DNA from: Cryomorphaceae bacterium BACL7 MAG-120322-bin74
GTDB taxonomy: Bacteria; Bacteroidota; Bacteroidia; Flavobacteriales; Schleiferiaceae
Assembly (NCBI GenBank): GCA_001438205.1
Contig: LICG01000012.1
Location: forward strand, 1-49,392
Length of the DNA stretch: 49,392 nt
Reading direction: 5' to 3'
Below, in pieces: positions 16,873-26,164 of the stretch. The stretch's first letter is position 1; each line of letters begins with the position of its first letter. Below the pieces are notes generated by a model. The model was given only the letters and a program-made list of their open reading frames with translations, was not told the origin of the DNA and searched no databases. Position numbers and translations under genes: made by a program.

Positions 16873-17889
16873 ATGAAAAGAAAGCGTACAAAAATACTAT
16901 TCCTTTTTGGGAGTCTTGCCACCCTTTTGGGTTGTCAATCCGAACCTTGGGATATTATCCCAGACACCGGGGCGAATTTGTCCGTTGTGCACTTTGCCGA
17001 TTCTGTCTTGCCACTTGATTCTGCGGCCCTACTCCCTGCACTTGAGCGCATGCAAACCTCTTATCCAGAGCTCTTTATTCCCAGCGTTGAAGGCGGTGAT
17101 TGGCGTGAAGATCTCCTTCCCTATTTACTGGATCCGGAGGTGAGAAGCCTGTATGCCGATGTCTTGGTTGTCCGAGAAGAAATGACCAAAGAGTCGACGT
17201 CTAACGCATTTGATGATGCGTTACAATTGGGTTTTGGTCGATATACAGCCCATTTTGGTGACCAAGCCTATCCATGGAAACGCCTCTATACGTACGTAAG
17301 CCGGAATGAAGAGCCTTATATTTTACTAGGGCCGCAGGTGATTTTCTTGCCCCTTGACCGCTATTTGGGTCCTGAGCATCCCGCCTATGCGCAAGAAAGT
17401 GCCTATTTGGCACAGCGACACCAACCCGAAAATACCTTGGTCGAAGTTTTTAAAGCCATCGCGTCTGTGCACAACGCAGAAGGAGTTGCGTCTGACTATA
17501 GTCTTCTGGCTTCCATGCTATTTGCAGCAAAAGAGGTGCTCTTTGTTCAATCCACCCTGGGAGAGGAGGCGGCACTCCGGTGTATGGGCTACCGGCCACA
17601 AGATGAAGCCTTTTTAGAAGAACATGAACGCGCATTGTGGGGATTGTTTATTACGCAGCGTTGGTTGTATGACGACGCCGTCGATCTCAAACGCAAACTG
17701 GTGATGCCCGCACCGTTTAGCAAATTGGGCACCCCTATGGACCGAGATGTGCCTGGACAAATTGGGGTATGGTTTGGATGGCGTATTCTACAATCCTACT
17801 GGCAGGAACACCCAGACATGACTCTACCGCAATTGATGAGCGGAGCCAGCGCACAAACGCTACTGCAAGATTCGGGCTATCGCCCATAA
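16873..17889 (+). CDS. gldB: Gliding motility lipoprotein GldB
   Basis: A 338-residue lipoprotein of the GldB family, needed for gliding in Flavobacterium; its biochemical role is not known. The start at 16873 gives a short basic N-region (MKRKRTK), a hydrophobic stretch and lipobox LLGC with C21 as the lipidated residue. The body shows GldB-type blocks such as the early VHFADSVLP segment, PYTYVSRNEEPYILLGPQV-like strands, and the helical IGVWFGWRILQSYW segment near the C-terminus. A TAnnTTTG box eight bases upstream excludes the longer frame that begins at 16849. gldC follows 18 bases after the stop. Confidence 0.88.
   Translation: MKRKRTKILFLFGSLATLLGCQSEPWDIIPDTGANLSVVHFADSVLPLDSAALLPALERMQTSYPELFIPSVEGGDWREDLLPYLLDPEVRSLYADVLVVREEMTKESTSNAFDDALQLGFGRYTAHFGDQAYPWKRLYTYVSRNEEPYILLGPQVIFLPLDRYLGPEHPAYAQESAYLAQRHQPENTLVEVFKAIASVHNAEGVASDYSLLASMLFAAKEVLFVQSTLGEEAALRCMGYRPQDEAFLEEHERALWGLFITQRWLYDDAVDLKRKLVMPAPFSKLGTPMDRDVPGQIGVWFGWRILQSYWQEHPDMTLPQLMSGASAQTLLQDSGYRP
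16889..16896 (-). promoter_or_regulatory. Possible -7 box for nadE (TATTTTTG), inside the gldB coding start
   Basis: A perfect TAnnTTTG match on the minus strand, 43 bases before the nadE ATG. It lies within codons 6-8 of gldB, so the nadE and gldB promoters overlap head to head and transcription of one could affect the other. Confidence 0.4.
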
Positions 17890-17907
17890 CCAAAAGCTAC
17901 AATTCCT

Positions 17908-18231
17908 ATGGATTCCACCATTTCGCTCAATATCGCTCTCGATGACAACCGCATTCCCGAAAGCATCACGTGGTCTGCTCCAGAAGGCGGTGTGGGACAA
18001 TCTGACGCAGATGCTTTTATGTTAACCGTATGGGATGGAAAAGGCAAGGAGGCCTTGCGCATCGACCTATGGACCAAGGACATGTTGGTGGACGACATGA
18101 AGAAATTTTACCACCAAACCTTACTTGCCATGGCAGATGGATATCAGCGTGCTACGAATGAAGATACGATGGCCGAGGACATGCGTGATTTTGCTCGCTA
18201 CTTCGCCGAAAAGCAGAAGCTTATAGGTTAA
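17908..18231 (+). CDS. gldC: Gliding motility protein GldC
   Basis: A 107-residue soluble protein with no signal peptide, matching GldC in length and in the pattern I(A/T)LDDNRIPESITWSA followed by a DLWTKDMLVDDMKKFYHQTL helix and a C-terminal RDFARYFAEK segment. GldC improves gliding in Flavobacterium but is not strictly essential, and its mechanism is unknown. It is the second gene after gldB, and its last four bases overlap the end of ysxC on the opposite strand. Confidence 0.9.
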   Translation: MDSTISLNIALDDNRIPESITWSAPEGGVGQSDADAFMLTVWDGKGKEALRIDLWTKDMLVDDMKKFYHQTLLAMADGYQRATNEDTMAEDMRDFARYFAEKQKLIG

Positions 18232-18875
18232 AGTGCCGCAATATGCGGTCCCACTTCCTCATTGACGGAATGGATGTAGCGAATAATCTCTGCGCGGCCC
18301 AGGCCCGTTGTGGCACTAGATAAAAACATCGGAGGGAGGTTTTCCCACTCTTTGATGAGCTTGCGCTTCATTGCAGCTTGGTTTTTACCAAAGGCAGAAG
18401 AAGACAACTTATCCAATTTGGTGAAGACTAAGCTAAAGGGTATACCCCATTGGCCCAGACTGCGTAAAAAGTCAAGATCCATGGCTTGCGGTTCGTGACG
18501 GCCATCGATGAGCACAAATACATTGACCAAGTTGGTTCGGTTGCGCAAATAATGGCTGATCATTTTTGAAAATTGCTCGCGCTGAACTTTGCTTACACGT
18601 GCATACCCATAGCCTGGCAAATCCACAAGGGACCATGCGCCGGAATCCATGGTGAATAGATTGATCAACTGTGTTTTTCCGGGCTTGCCCGATATTTTGG
18701 CTAGTCCTTGGTGGTTCGCCAACATATTGATCAAGGAAGATTTGCCCACGTTAGAACGGCCAATGAAGGCGTACTCAGGGACCTTTAGTGTGGGACATTC
18801 CTCCGTCCGAGATGCGGATTGAAGGAATTCGGCCTGTACGTGAATTAGGCTTTTGGGGAAATCCGATCCAGCCAT
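18228..18875 (-). CDS. ysxC: Ribosome biogenesis GTPase YsxC/EngB (YihA family)
   Basis: A 215-residue GTPase that assists assembly of the large ribosomal subunit. The P-loop is GRSNVGKSS (39-47), with the G3 motif DLPGYGYA, G4 TKLD and a G5-like SSATTGLG segment. Switch I contains the family phrase GKPGKTQLINLF. Its start lies inside the hydrolase gene (31-base overlap), so it is expressed from the hydrolase promoter and probably by coupled re-initiation. The 3' end meets gldC tail to tail with four overlapping bases. Confidence 0.95.
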   Translation of the reverse strand: MAGSDFPKSLIHVQAEFLQSASRTEECPTLKVPEYAFIGRSNVGKSSLINMLANHQGLAKISGKPGKTQLINLFTMDSGAWSLVDLPGYGYARVSKVQREQFSKMISHYLRNRTNLVNVFVLIDGRHEPQAMDLDFLRSLGQWGIPFSLVFTKLDKLSSSAFGKNQAAMKRKLIKEWENLPPMFLSSATTGLGRAEIIRYIHSVNEEVGPHIAAL

Positions 18876-19612
18876 TCCGAAACTATCTGATTAAATTCTT
18901 TTGGACGCTCCATCATAGCCGCATGGCCACACTCGTCCAACCAGTGAAGCTCGGAATCAGGGAGAAGCTCGTCAAACTTGACGGCCACCTCTGGAGGTGT
19001 CACCAAATCTTGGCGACCCCAAATGAGACAAACGGGTACATTAAAACTAGGTAATTCCTCTGCCATATTGTGACGGATTGCCGACTTAGAGATGGCAAGC
19101 GTCCTAATGGCCTTATTACGGTCGTTGACGATTTCAAATACGTTATCTATAAGTTCTTCCGTCGCCACATCTTTCACATGGAAAACATCACGCACCCGTT
19201 CAGCAATGTAACTGCGGTCACCTCTGCGAGGATACGTATTGCCCATAGCTGCCTCATAAAGGCCAGATGATCCAGTTAAAACCAATCCAGTCACACGCTG
19301 AGGATACATTTTCTGGAACATGAGTCCAATGTGTCCCCCGAGTGAATTACCCACCAAAATGACTTTTTCATAGCCTTTGTGGTCAACAAAATCTCGTACA
19401 AATTTGGTCAGGCTTTTGACCGAAGTTGTAGCTAAAGGCATGCTGTATAAAGGCAATAATGGCACCGTGACTTGATAGCCACCTTTGCTAAAATGGTCTG
19501 CTTGTTCTTGAAAGTTGCTCAGCGTTCCCATCAATCCATGTAAGAAGATGATAGGATGCCCTGTTCCCTCTTGGAGATACTCAAACTTTCCTTCTTGTAC
19601 CGGTTCGGACAT
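18845..19612 (-). CDS. Alpha/beta hydrolase
   Basis: A 255-residue alpha/beta-hydrolase-fold protein with the oxyanion-hole motif HGLMG (25-29), nucleophile elbow GNSLGG (S90), acid D202 in WGRQDLVTPP and H230 in DECGHAAMMERP. All three catalytic residues are present, so it should be an active esterase, C-C hydrolase or related enzyme of the cytoplasm; no signal peptide is seen. The substrate is unknown. It is the upstream partner of ysxC and is transcribed divergently from mraZ. A perfect promoter box lies 17 bases before its ATG. Confidence 0.88.
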   Translation of the reverse strand: MSEPVQEGKFEYLQEGTGHPIIFLHGLMGTLSNFQEQADHFSKGGYQVTVPLLPLYSMPLATTSVKSLTKFVRDFVDHKGYEKVILVGNSLGGHIGLMFQKMYPQRVTGLVLTGSSGLYEAAMGNTYPRRGDRSYIAERVRDVFHVKDVATEELIDNVFEIVNDRNKAIRTLAISKSAIRHNMAEELPSFNVPVCLIWGRQDLVTPPEVAVKFDELLPDSELHWLDECGHAAMMERPKEFNQIVSEWLDRISPKA

Positions 19613-19629
19613 AGGTTATAATTATCGGG

Positions 19630-19637
19630 CAAAGATA
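19630..19637 (-). promoter_or_regulatory. Promoter -7 box for hydrolase-ysxC (TATCTTTG)
   Basis: A perfect TAnnTTTG match on the minus strand, 17 bases before the hydrolase ATG. No TTG lies at the expected distance. The gap to the mraZ promoter on the other strand is about 120 bases, so the two units have separate promoters. Confidence 0.5.
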
Positions 19638-19723
19638 CGCATTCCCCTTTGTGTGGATTTGGCTTCGAAGAAGGGCGTGTTTTCCTGGCCTTTTCTTTTT
19701 CAGGAGAAAAGTTATTAACTATT

Positions 19724-19748
19724 GTGGGGTTTTGTGGGAGAAAGTGGG
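19724..19748 (+). promoter_or_regulatory. MraZ operator: three GTGGG boxes at 10-bp spacing
   Basis: GTGGG occurs at 19724, 19734 and 19744, exactly one helical turn apart, just upstream of mraZ. Direct repeats of this motif with ten-base periodicity are the known binding sites of MraZ in other bacteria. A degenerate fourth position follows at 19754. The boxes cover the probable -33 element, so binding should block transcription of the whole dcw cluster. Confidence 0.85.
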
Positions 19749-19757
19749 AGAAAAAGG

Positions 19758-19765
19758 TATTTTTG
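19758..19765 (+). promoter_or_regulatory. Promoter of the dcw cluster (-7 box TATTTTTG)
   Basis: A perfect TAnnTTTG match 19 bases before the mraZ ATG. A TTG at 19732-19734 lies 23 bases upstream and overlaps the second MraZ box. This is the only convincing promoter for the mraZ-to-ftsZ run. Confidence 0.65.
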
Positions 19766-19784
19766 ATAAAGAATCCCCCTGAAT

Positions 19785-20255
19785 ATGGCCCCATTACTTG
19801 GTGTATATGAATGTAAAATGGATGCGAAAGGTCGCGTCACCGTCCCTGCTGGCATAAAAAAGCAGTTGGCGGAGCTGGGCGCAGGTGGATTTATTTTGAA
19901 ACGCAGTGTTTTTAGTCCTTGTCTTGAGTTGCATACCCCATCAGAATGGGCAAGTCTCACTGCATCCATTGGGAAACTCAACCGGTTTGTCAAAAAAAAT
20001 GCTGAATTCATTCGAATTTTTCATGCCGGCGTAAAGCAAATTGACATGGATGCTGTCGGGCGTTTATTGATTTCGAAAGACTTGATTGCCTTTGCCCATT
20101 TAGAAGGAACCGTGGTCTTTAGCGCTACCCCTTTTGGTTTGGAAATTTGGAATCAAGCAGACTATGAGAAAGCAGTCCAACCCGAAGGATTGGATTTTGC
20201 TGCATTAGCAGAAGAGGTTATGGGCGATCAATCCGAGCACCATGACGTACCATAG
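19785..20255 (+). CDS. mraZ: Transcriptional regulator MraZ
   Basis: A 156-residue DNA-binding protein with two SpoVT/AbrB-like halves, each marked by a DxxGR motif: MDAKGRVTVP near residue 10 and MDAVGRLLIS near residue 87. MraZ forms ring-shaped oligomers that bind GTGGG repeats and, where tested, repress the dcw operon. Three such repeats sit immediately upstream, so autoregulation is likely here. The gene overlaps rsmH by 14 bases and is the first gene of the division/cell-wall cluster. Confidence 0.95.
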   Translation: MAPLLGVYECKMDAKGRVTVPAGIKKQLAELGAGGFILKRSVFSPCLELHTPSEWASLTASIGKLNRFVKKNAEFIRIFHAGVKQIDMDAVGRLLISKDLIAFAHLEGTVVFSATPFGLEIWNQADYEKAVQPEGLDFAALAEEVMGDQSEHHDVP

Positions 20256-21150
20256 CCCCGTTCTTCTCCAAGAATCCCTTGACTTACTCAAAATCCGCCC
20301 TAATGGCACTTATGTCGACGTCACCTTTGGTGGCGGTGGCCATAGCCGCGCTATTCTAGAACGCCTTGGACCGGCAGGGCGCTTATTCGCATTTGATCAA
20401 GATCCAGATGCCGCAGCCAACGCGTTGGATGATCCACGCTTCACGCTGATTCCGCACAATTTTGAACACCTCCGACGCTTTTTGAAATTGCATAAGGCGA
20501 CTGATGTGGATGGAATTTTGGCTGACCTGGGCGTGAGTTCACATCAGTTTGACGTATTTGACCGTGGCTTCAGCATACGAGGGGATGGCCCCTTGGACAT
20601 GCGGATGAACCCACGAATTGGGCAGTCTGCAGCTGAATGGATGCAAGAGGTGGACGAGCTCACCCTGGTGCGCACACTCGCCGTATATGGCGAAGTGGAT
20701 CAACCCAAACGGGTCGCCCAAGCCATCTTAGCCGCACAGTATCAAGCACCCATTCTCCGCACGCAAACACTTTTAGACATCCTAGAACCCCTGGGAACAA
20801 GAGGAGAAAAACTCTTCGCCAAGGTCTTCCAAGCCCTACGCATTGCAGTAAATCGAGAGATGGAAGTCCTTGAGCAGTTGCTAGAAAGTGGGCGAGATGT
20901 TCTTGCCCCAGGTGGGCGGTTTGTCGTCATTTCATATCACAGCCTAGAGGACCGTCGCGTCAAGCGGTATTTCCGCGAAGGAAAATTAGAAGGAGAGGCT
21001 CCACGCGACACCTTTGGCAACCGGTTGGTGCCTTTTAGCTTGATTACACGCAAGGCGCTTATTCCAAGCCCTGACGAAGTGCAAGAAAACCCGCGTGCCC
21101 GCAGCGCCAAACTGCGTGGAGCAGAAAAACGTGAAGGATCATGGCTATAA
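20242..21150 (+). CDS. rsmH: 16S rRNA (cytosine-1402-N4)-methyltransferase RsmH
   Basis: A 302-residue SAM-dependent methyltransferase that modifies C1402 in the P-site region of 16S rRNA. The N-terminus MTYHSPVLLQESLDLL and the SAM-binding YVDVTFGGGGHSRAIL are family signatures. FDQDPDA, ILADLGVSSHQFD, RGDGPLDMRM and ISYHSLEDRRVKRYF complete the pattern. It overlaps mraZ by 14 bases and the ftsL-like gene by ten, as usual in dcw clusters. Confidence 0.97.
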   Translation: MTYHSPVLLQESLDLLKIRPNGTYVDVTFGGGGHSRAILERLGPAGRLFAFDQDPDAAANALDDPRFTLIPHNFEHLRRFLKLHKATDVDGILADLGVSSHQFDVFDRGFSIRGDGPLDMRMNPRIGQSAAEWMQEVDELTLVRTLAVYGEVDQPKRVAQAILAAQYQAPILRTQTLLDILEPLGTRGEKLFAKVFQALRIAVNREMEVLEQLLESGRDVLAPGGRFVVISYHSLEDRRVKRYFREGKLEGEAPRDTFGNRLVPFSLITRKALIPSPDEVQENPRARSAKLRGAEKREGSWL

Positions 21151-21494
21151 AACTCTCCAAAAAGCGGCTGTCGCAATCGGGCAATGCCGCCCGTGAGATT
21201 TTGCGCGGAAGCTTCATTGGCCATCCTGTCATCATCCGTAATCTGCCCTTTGCCCTCTATCTTACTTTTTTAAGCCTTGTGGCCATTTGGAGTGCGCACC
21301 GCGCAGAGTCACGCGTCCGTGAAATCTCTAAAAAGGTGGTTCAACTCAACGAACTCGAAAGCGAATACCTAGAAGCTAAGTCCAATCTCATGAAAATGGG
21401 GACAGAATCTTCGGTACGTCAACGCAGTCATGCGATTGGACTGATTCCGTCTCACCGTGCACCAGCGCGCATCACCGCCCCGGCCGATGAGTGA
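21141..21494 (+). CDS. ftsL: FtsL-like cell division protein
   Basis: A 117-residue bitopic protein: a basic cytoplasmic N-terminus of about 35 residues, one transmembrane helix (about residues 36-53), then a periplasmic heptad-like segment around 55-90 ending near an SVRQRSHAIGLIP block. FtsL-type proteins share this topology but little sequence; the identification rests on size, topology and its place between rsmH and ftsI. It would bridge FtsQ and the FtsW-FtsI synthase. It overlaps both neighbours (ten and eight bases). Confidence 0.8.
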   Translation: MAIKLSKKRLSQSGNAAREILRGSFIGHPVIIRNLPFALYLTFLSLVAIWSAHRAESRVREISKKVVQLNELESEYLEAKSNLMKMGTESSVRQRSHAIGLIPSHRAPARITAPADE

Positions 21495-23475
21495 TCTGCA
21501 TCCAAAAAGTGCGCGTTGGATGGCTGGGCTTGTGCTCTTTATTGCCTTGCTGACGCTCAGCATCTTGACCAAGCTCTATTATGTTTCCTTCCAACTCGGG
21601 CCTGACCTCATTGCTGCTGCGAGAGAAAAAGTGATTCAAGAGCGGGAAGTGCCGGCGAGTAGAGGCAACATTTACTCTTCAGACGGTCAACTTTTGGCTA
21701 CCTCCATGCCCGTATATGAACTGCGTTGGGATGCTGCCGTGGTCGAAGAAGGTAGGATAAATGAACATGTCAAGGAAACCGCCAAGGCATTAGCACAGTT
21801 ACTTCCAGAAAGAAATGCCACAGAATGGTCTGCCTATCTGAGGCAACAGTTTAATGTCAAGCGACGTTATGCGTTGATTGCCAAGAATTTGAGTTACTCA
21901 CACTACCGGAAGGTTGCCCAGACCCCCTTGTTTGACGGGAGTCGTTACCAAACAGGATTGATTGCTGAAGAGCGATTTACCCGATTAATGCCCCTGGGGG
22001 AATTAGCCGAAAGGACGATTGGATATCAAAGGCCCGATGCCACGGCAGGCCTTGAAGCATCATTTCATGAGGTTTTGCGCGGACATGATGGCAAACGTTG
22101 GATGCAGCATCTTGGAGGCAACCAATGGAAGCCAATGGAAAGCTCCTATACCCGGGAGCCAAGTAATGGCCAAGACATTATCACAACGCTAGATGCGCGC
22201 ATGCAAGATGCCGCACATAGAGCCCTAGAGCATACCCTCAAGAAGTATCAAGCCGACCATGGCTGCGTCGTGCTCATGGAGGTAAAAACTGGAAAAATTC
22301 GGGCTATGGCCAACCTCGGAAAGATTGCTGGGGATAGTGTTTACCACGAACTCCGCAATTATGCCGTTTGGGAGCGAACAGAACCAGGGTCGACTTTCAA
22401 AGTGGCTAGCGTCTTGATTGGACTTGAAGATGGCACGGTTGACACGTCTGATATCATCGACACCTCTCCGGGCGTTTATACCCTTTTTGGCCGAAATGTA
22501 AATGACTCTCACCGGGGGGGATATGGCCGCATATCACTAGGTCGTGCCTTAGAACTGTCCTCTAATACGGGCATTGTCAAAGCCTTGTACCCAAAGTATG
22601 CCAAGAACCCAGAGGCATTTATTGACCGGATGTTCCAATTGGGATTGGCGGATCGCTCGGGTATTCAGATCAAAGGAGAGAGCCAGCCTCATATTCCAAA
22701 ACCGGGCGACAAGGATTGGTATGGCACCACCTTGCCTTGGATGTTTTTTGGTTACGGTGTTTTATCTACCCCGCTTCAGACCTTGACTTTCTACAACGCC
22801 ATTGCCAATGAAGGCACTATGGTCGCTCCCTCTTTATGGGAAGCCACCCGAGATCGTGGCAGTATTGTAGAAGAATACCAAACCGAGATCCTCCACCCCG
22901 CTATTGCGTCAAAGGACAACATACACCAAATCCAAGACCTCTTGGAGAAGATTGTTATTCGGGGCACCGCAAAAAACATATTTACGGACTCTTTACGTTT
23001 GGCAGGTAAGACGGGCACTTGCCAACTTAACTATTGGGATCCCGAAAACCGGGGCTACCAAGCCTCCTTTGCGGGATATTTTCCTGCCGACAATCCCTTG
23101 TATTCATGCATCGTGGTGATCAATCGGCCCAAAATATCGGTGGGCTATTACGCCAATATTGTTGCCGCGCCTGTTTTTCGCGATGTAGCGATGGCTGTTT
23201 ACCGCATGACCCCCCGAGAAATTGCCCCCGCAGCTGGCTACTGGAATGATGGGATTGCCTCAGAGCAGAAGCGCACTGACCGGTTAAATGGGCAGAAACA
23301 TGACGCGGCACGACAAGCCATGGAAGCAGGGCAATTTCCTGATTTGCGTGGTTGGTCCGCTCCTGATGCCATTGCATGGTTGGAAGAGCACGGGTACAAA
23401 GTGCAAGTCAAAGGCCATGGCCGTGTGCAAGCGGCCATTCGGAACGAAAAAACCATCGAACTGAAACTGGGATGA
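21487..23475 (+). CDS. ftsI: Division transpeptidase FtsI (PBP3-type) with C-terminal PASTA domain
   Basis: A class B penicillin-binding protein that crosslinks septal peptidoglycan together with FtsW. I start it at ATG 21487 (662 aa), giving a short cytoplasmic tail and a membrane anchor at about residues 12-33; the longer frame adds ten residues inside ftsL. A dimerisation domain begins at VPASRGNIYS. The transpeptidase motifs are S302-x-x-K305 (GSTFK), S358-x-N360 (SSN) and K508-T-G. One PASTA repeat (FPDLRGWSAPDAIAWLEEHG) lies at the C-terminus, as is usual in Bacteroidota FtsI. Its stop overlaps the murE start (ATGA). Confidence 0.95.
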   Translation: MSDLHPKSARWMAGLVLFIALLTLSILTKLYYVSFQLGPDLIAAAREKVIQEREVPASRGNIYSSDGQLLATSMPVYELRWDAAVVEEGRINEHVKETAKALAQLLPERNATEWSAYLRQQFNVKRRYALIAKNLSYSHYRKVAQTPLFDGSRYQTGLIAEERFTRLMPLGELAERTIGYQRPDATAGLEASFHEVLRGHDGKRWMQHLGGNQWKPMESSYTREPSNGQDIITTLDARMQDAAHRALEHTLKKYQADHGCVVLMEVKTGKIRAMANLGKIAGDSVYHELRNYAVWERTEPGSTFKVASVLIGLEDGTVDTSDIIDTSPGVYTLFGRNVNDSHRGGYGRISLGRALELSSNTGIVKALYPKYAKNPEAFIDRMFQLGLADRSGIQIKGESQPHIPKPGDKDWYGTTLPWMFFGYGVLSTPLQTLTFYNAIANEGTMVAPSLWEATRDRGSIVEEYQTEILHPAIASKDNIHQIQDLLEKIVIRGTAKNIFTDSLRLAGKTGTCQLNYWDPENRGYQASFAGYFPADNPLYSCIVVINRPKISVGYYANIVAAPVFRDVAMAVYRMTPREIAPAAGYWNDGIASEQKRTDRLNGQKHDAARQAMEAGQFPDLRGWSAPDAIAWLEEHGYKVQVKGHGRVQAAIRNEKTIELKLG

Positions 23476-24935
23476 AGTTATTAAAGGACATACTTTTCGG
23501 TCTCCGCTTACGAGAAGTGCTCGGTTCCACGCACGTGGCTATTGATGGTGTGACGAGCGATTCGCGTGCCGTTCGCAAGGCTAGTCTTTTTGTGGCCATC
23601 CGTGGAACACATGTGGATGGGCATCAATTTATCGCACAAGCAGCTCAGCAGGGGGCCTGTGCGGTTGTATGCGAAGAATTGCCCACATCACCGGTGACAG
23701 GGGTCACCTATTTATGCGTCCCAGAAACGACTGAGGCTTATGCGCTCTTGGCTGCCAACTGGTTTGGTCGCCCAGCAGAAAAAATGAAAGTCGTCGGGGT
23801 CACAGGTACCAATGGCAAAACCACTACGGCAACCCTTTTACATCAGCTTTATCAGCACCAGGGGATAAAATCCGGCCTGCTTTCTACCGTGCGGATTGTG
23901 ATCCACCACAAAGAAATTCCCGCTACGCACACAACCCCAGATGCATGGGCACTGCAAAGCTATTTGGCACAAATGCTCGAGGCAGGATGTAAAATCGTTT
24001 TTATGGAGGTGAGCTCACATGGCCTGATACAAAACCGCGTCGTCGGCATCCCCTTTGCGGGAGCTGTTTTCTCTAATATTAGCCGCGATCACTTGGATTA
24101 CCATCAAACCATGGATGCCTATGTAGCGGCGAAGAAACGCCTTTTTGATGGCCTTGGACCACAGGCTTTTGCCTTGGTAAACATCGATGATGTGCACGGT
24201 GAAACCATGCTTTTAGACTGTAAAGGCAAAGCCATCACCTATGCACTTAAACGGACTGCAGATATCAAAGTCCGCATCCTAGAGAGCCATTTGAATGGCA
24301 CGTTGATGAGCGTAAACCAAAGAGAATGCTGGATGCACTTAATTGGTGCCTTCAATGTTTACAATGCAGCCGCCATCTATGGGGCTGCCACCGCACTTGG
24401 CATGCCGGCCGATGAAGCACTGCAGGGTATATCTGCCTTACACTCTGTGGATGGTCGCTTTCAGAGAGTGGATGGCCCGATTGGCATCGTGGGCATCGTG
24501 GACTATGCCCATACGCCCGACGCCCTAGAGAATGTGCTGCAAGCACTGCAAGGATTTCGGCAAGGACCGCAACGCATTTTGACCGTCGTTGGCTGCGGTG
24601 GTGATCGTGACAAAGGCAAGCGACCTCAAATGGCGCAAATTGCTGCTGACCTGAGTGACTATGTGGTCTTCACAAGCGATAACCCCCGTTCAGAATCCCC
24701 ATCCGCCATTTTAAAAGACATGGAAGACGGCCTTGACCCCTTGCAGAAACGTCGTTGCATTGCCATCGAAGACCGTGCGCAAGGCATCAAACTCGCCTGC
24801 CAGTATGCCCAGGCAGGTGACATTCTATTGGTTGCCGGAAAGGGACACGAAAAATACCAAGACATCGAAGGGGTCAAGCACCCTTTTGACGACGTAGCCG
24901 TACTCAAATCCACCCTTAAAGACGTCCACGCCTAA
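23472..24935 (+). CDS. murE: UDP-N-acetylmuramoyl-tripeptide synthetase MurE (meso-DAP adding)
   Basis: Adds the third residue of the peptidoglycan stem peptide. The ATG at 23472 overlaps the ftsI stop and gives 487 aa; the upstream extension of the frame lies within ftsI. The ATP loop is [11 protein letters not shown] around residues 110-120, and the carbamylated-lysine and substrate blocks ([31 protein letters not shown]) are present. The specificity motif is D403-N-P-R406, which marks meso-diaminopimelate enzymes rather than L-lysine ones. The cell wall is therefore predicted to be DAP type. murF is not in this cluster. Confidence 0.96.
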   Translation: MKLLKDILFGLRLREVLGSTHVAIDGVTSDSRAVRKASLFVAIRGTHVDGHQFIAQAAQQGACAVVCEELPTSPVTGVTYLCVPETTEAYALLAANWFGRPAEKMKVVGVTGTNGKTTTATLLHQLYQHQGIKSGLLSTVRIVIHHKEIPATHTTPDAWALQSYLAQMLEAGCKIVFMEVSSHGLIQNRVVGIPFAGAVFSNISRDHLDYHQTMDAYVAAKKRLFDGLGPQAFALVNIDDVHGETMLLDCKGKAITYALKRTADIKVRILESHLNGTLMSVNQRECWMHLIGAFNVYNAAAIYGAATALGMPADEALQGISALHSVDGRFQRVDGPIGIVGIVDYAHTPDALENVLQALQGFRQGPQRILTVVGCGGDRDKGKRPQMAQIAADLSDYVVFTSDNPRSESPSAILKDMEDGLDPLQKRRCIAIEDRAQGIKLACQYAQAGDILLVAGKGHEKYQDIEGVKHPFDDVAVLKSTLKDVHA

Positions 24936-24937
24936 TT

Positions 24938-26164
24938 ATGCTTTACGAACTATTCTCCTACCTCGATACGCTGGATGTTCCCGGCGCCGGGCTCTTTCAG
25001 TTTTTGACCTTCCGTGCTGCCATGGCCATTTTGGGTGCTTTGACCATCAGCTTGCTTTTTGGTCGACAGCTCATTGAACGACTTCGCGCACAGCAGATTG
25101 GTGAGACGATTCGGGACCTTGGACTTGAAGGACAAATGGCGAAGAAAGGGACCCCTACCATGGGTGGGCTGATCATCCTTGCAGCCCTTGTGATTCCTGT
25201 TTTGCTCTTTGCGGACCTAGGCAATATTTATATCCAACTCCTTCTACTCACGACCCTATGGATGGGCGCCATAGGATTTGCAGATGATTACATCAAAGTA
25301 TTTCAGAAAAACAAAGAAGGTCTAAGAGGATTATTTAAAGTCATTGGCCAGGTGACGCTCGGCGTTATCGTCGGCTCAGTACTGGCCTTTCATCCCGATG
25401 TCACCCTCAAAGAAGAGGTGCCCATCGCGCGGCAGACCAACTTCTATGGGGAGGTGGCGCAACAAACACCTGTGTTTGGTCAAGCGGAGCACAGCCTCAA
25501 AACCACGATTCCTTTCCTCAAAGATGCCACCTTCGATTATGGCAGCCTCATGGAATGGGCCGGAGGTGGCCTTTGGGCTTCCATTGCCTTCATTCTCATT
25601 GTCATCTTCATCATCACAGCCGTGAGCAATGGTGCCAATCTGACCGACGGTTTGGACGGGCTAGCCGGCGGAACTTCTGCTATCATCGCCTTCACTTTAG
25701 CCATCTTGGCCTATGTCAGTGGATCCGTGGTATTTGCGAGCTATTTAGATATCATGTACATACCCAATTCCGGTGAATTGGTTGTCTTTGCTGCCGCCTT
25801 TTTGGGCGCCTGCATAGGCTTTTTATGGTATAATACCTATCCAGCTCAAGTGTTTATGGGCGATACTGGGAGTTTGTCCATTGGCGCCATCATTGCCGTA
25901 TTTGCCATTGTCGTCCGCAAAGAACTGCTCATTCCCATTTTGGCGGGGATCTTCTTGATTGAAAATGTCAGTGTCCTATTACAGGTAAGCTATTTCAAGT
26001 TTACCAAAAGAAAGTACGGCGAAGGGCGACGCATATTCCTCATGTCACCGCTACACCACCATTATCAAAAGAAAGGCTTGCACGAAGCCAAAATCGTCAC
26101 GCGTTTTTGGATTACCGGCATTTTCCTCGCCATTCTCACCCTGATCACCCTCAAGCTACGCTAA
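24938..26164 (+). CDS. mraY: Phospho-N-acetylmuramoyl-pentapeptide-transferase MraY
   Basis: A 408-residue inner-membrane enzyme that transfers phospho-MurNAc-pentapeptide to undecaprenyl phosphate, making lipid I. About ten transmembrane helices are visible. Key motifs are the GTPTMGGL loop, the aspartate pair D116-D117 (FADDYIKV) and D237 in [12 protein letters not shown], with [11 protein letters not shown] near the C-terminus. It has an extended periplasmic loop around residues 155-200, common in Bacteroidota MraY. Two bases separate it from murE, and its stop overlaps the murD start by one base. Confidence 0.96.
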   Translation: MLYELFSYLDTLDVPGAGLFQFLTFRAAMAILGALTISLLFGRQLIERLRAQQIGETIRDLGLEGQMAKKGTPTMGGLIILAALVIPVLLFADLGNIYIQLLLLTTLWMGAIGFADDYIKVFQKNKEGLRGLFKVIGQVTLGVIVGSVLAFHPDVTLKEEVPIARQTNFYGEVAQQTPVFGQAEHSLKTTIPFLKDATFDYGSLMEWAGGGLWASIAFILIVIFIITAVSNGANLTDGLDGLAGGTSAIIAFTLAILAYVSGSVVFASYLDIMYIPNSGELVVFAAAFLGACIGFLWYNTYPAQVFMGDTGSLSIGAIIAVFAIVVRKELLIPILAGIFLIENVSVLLQVSYFKFTKRKYGEGRRIFLMSPLHHHYQKKGLHEAKIVTRFWITGIFLAILTLITLKLR

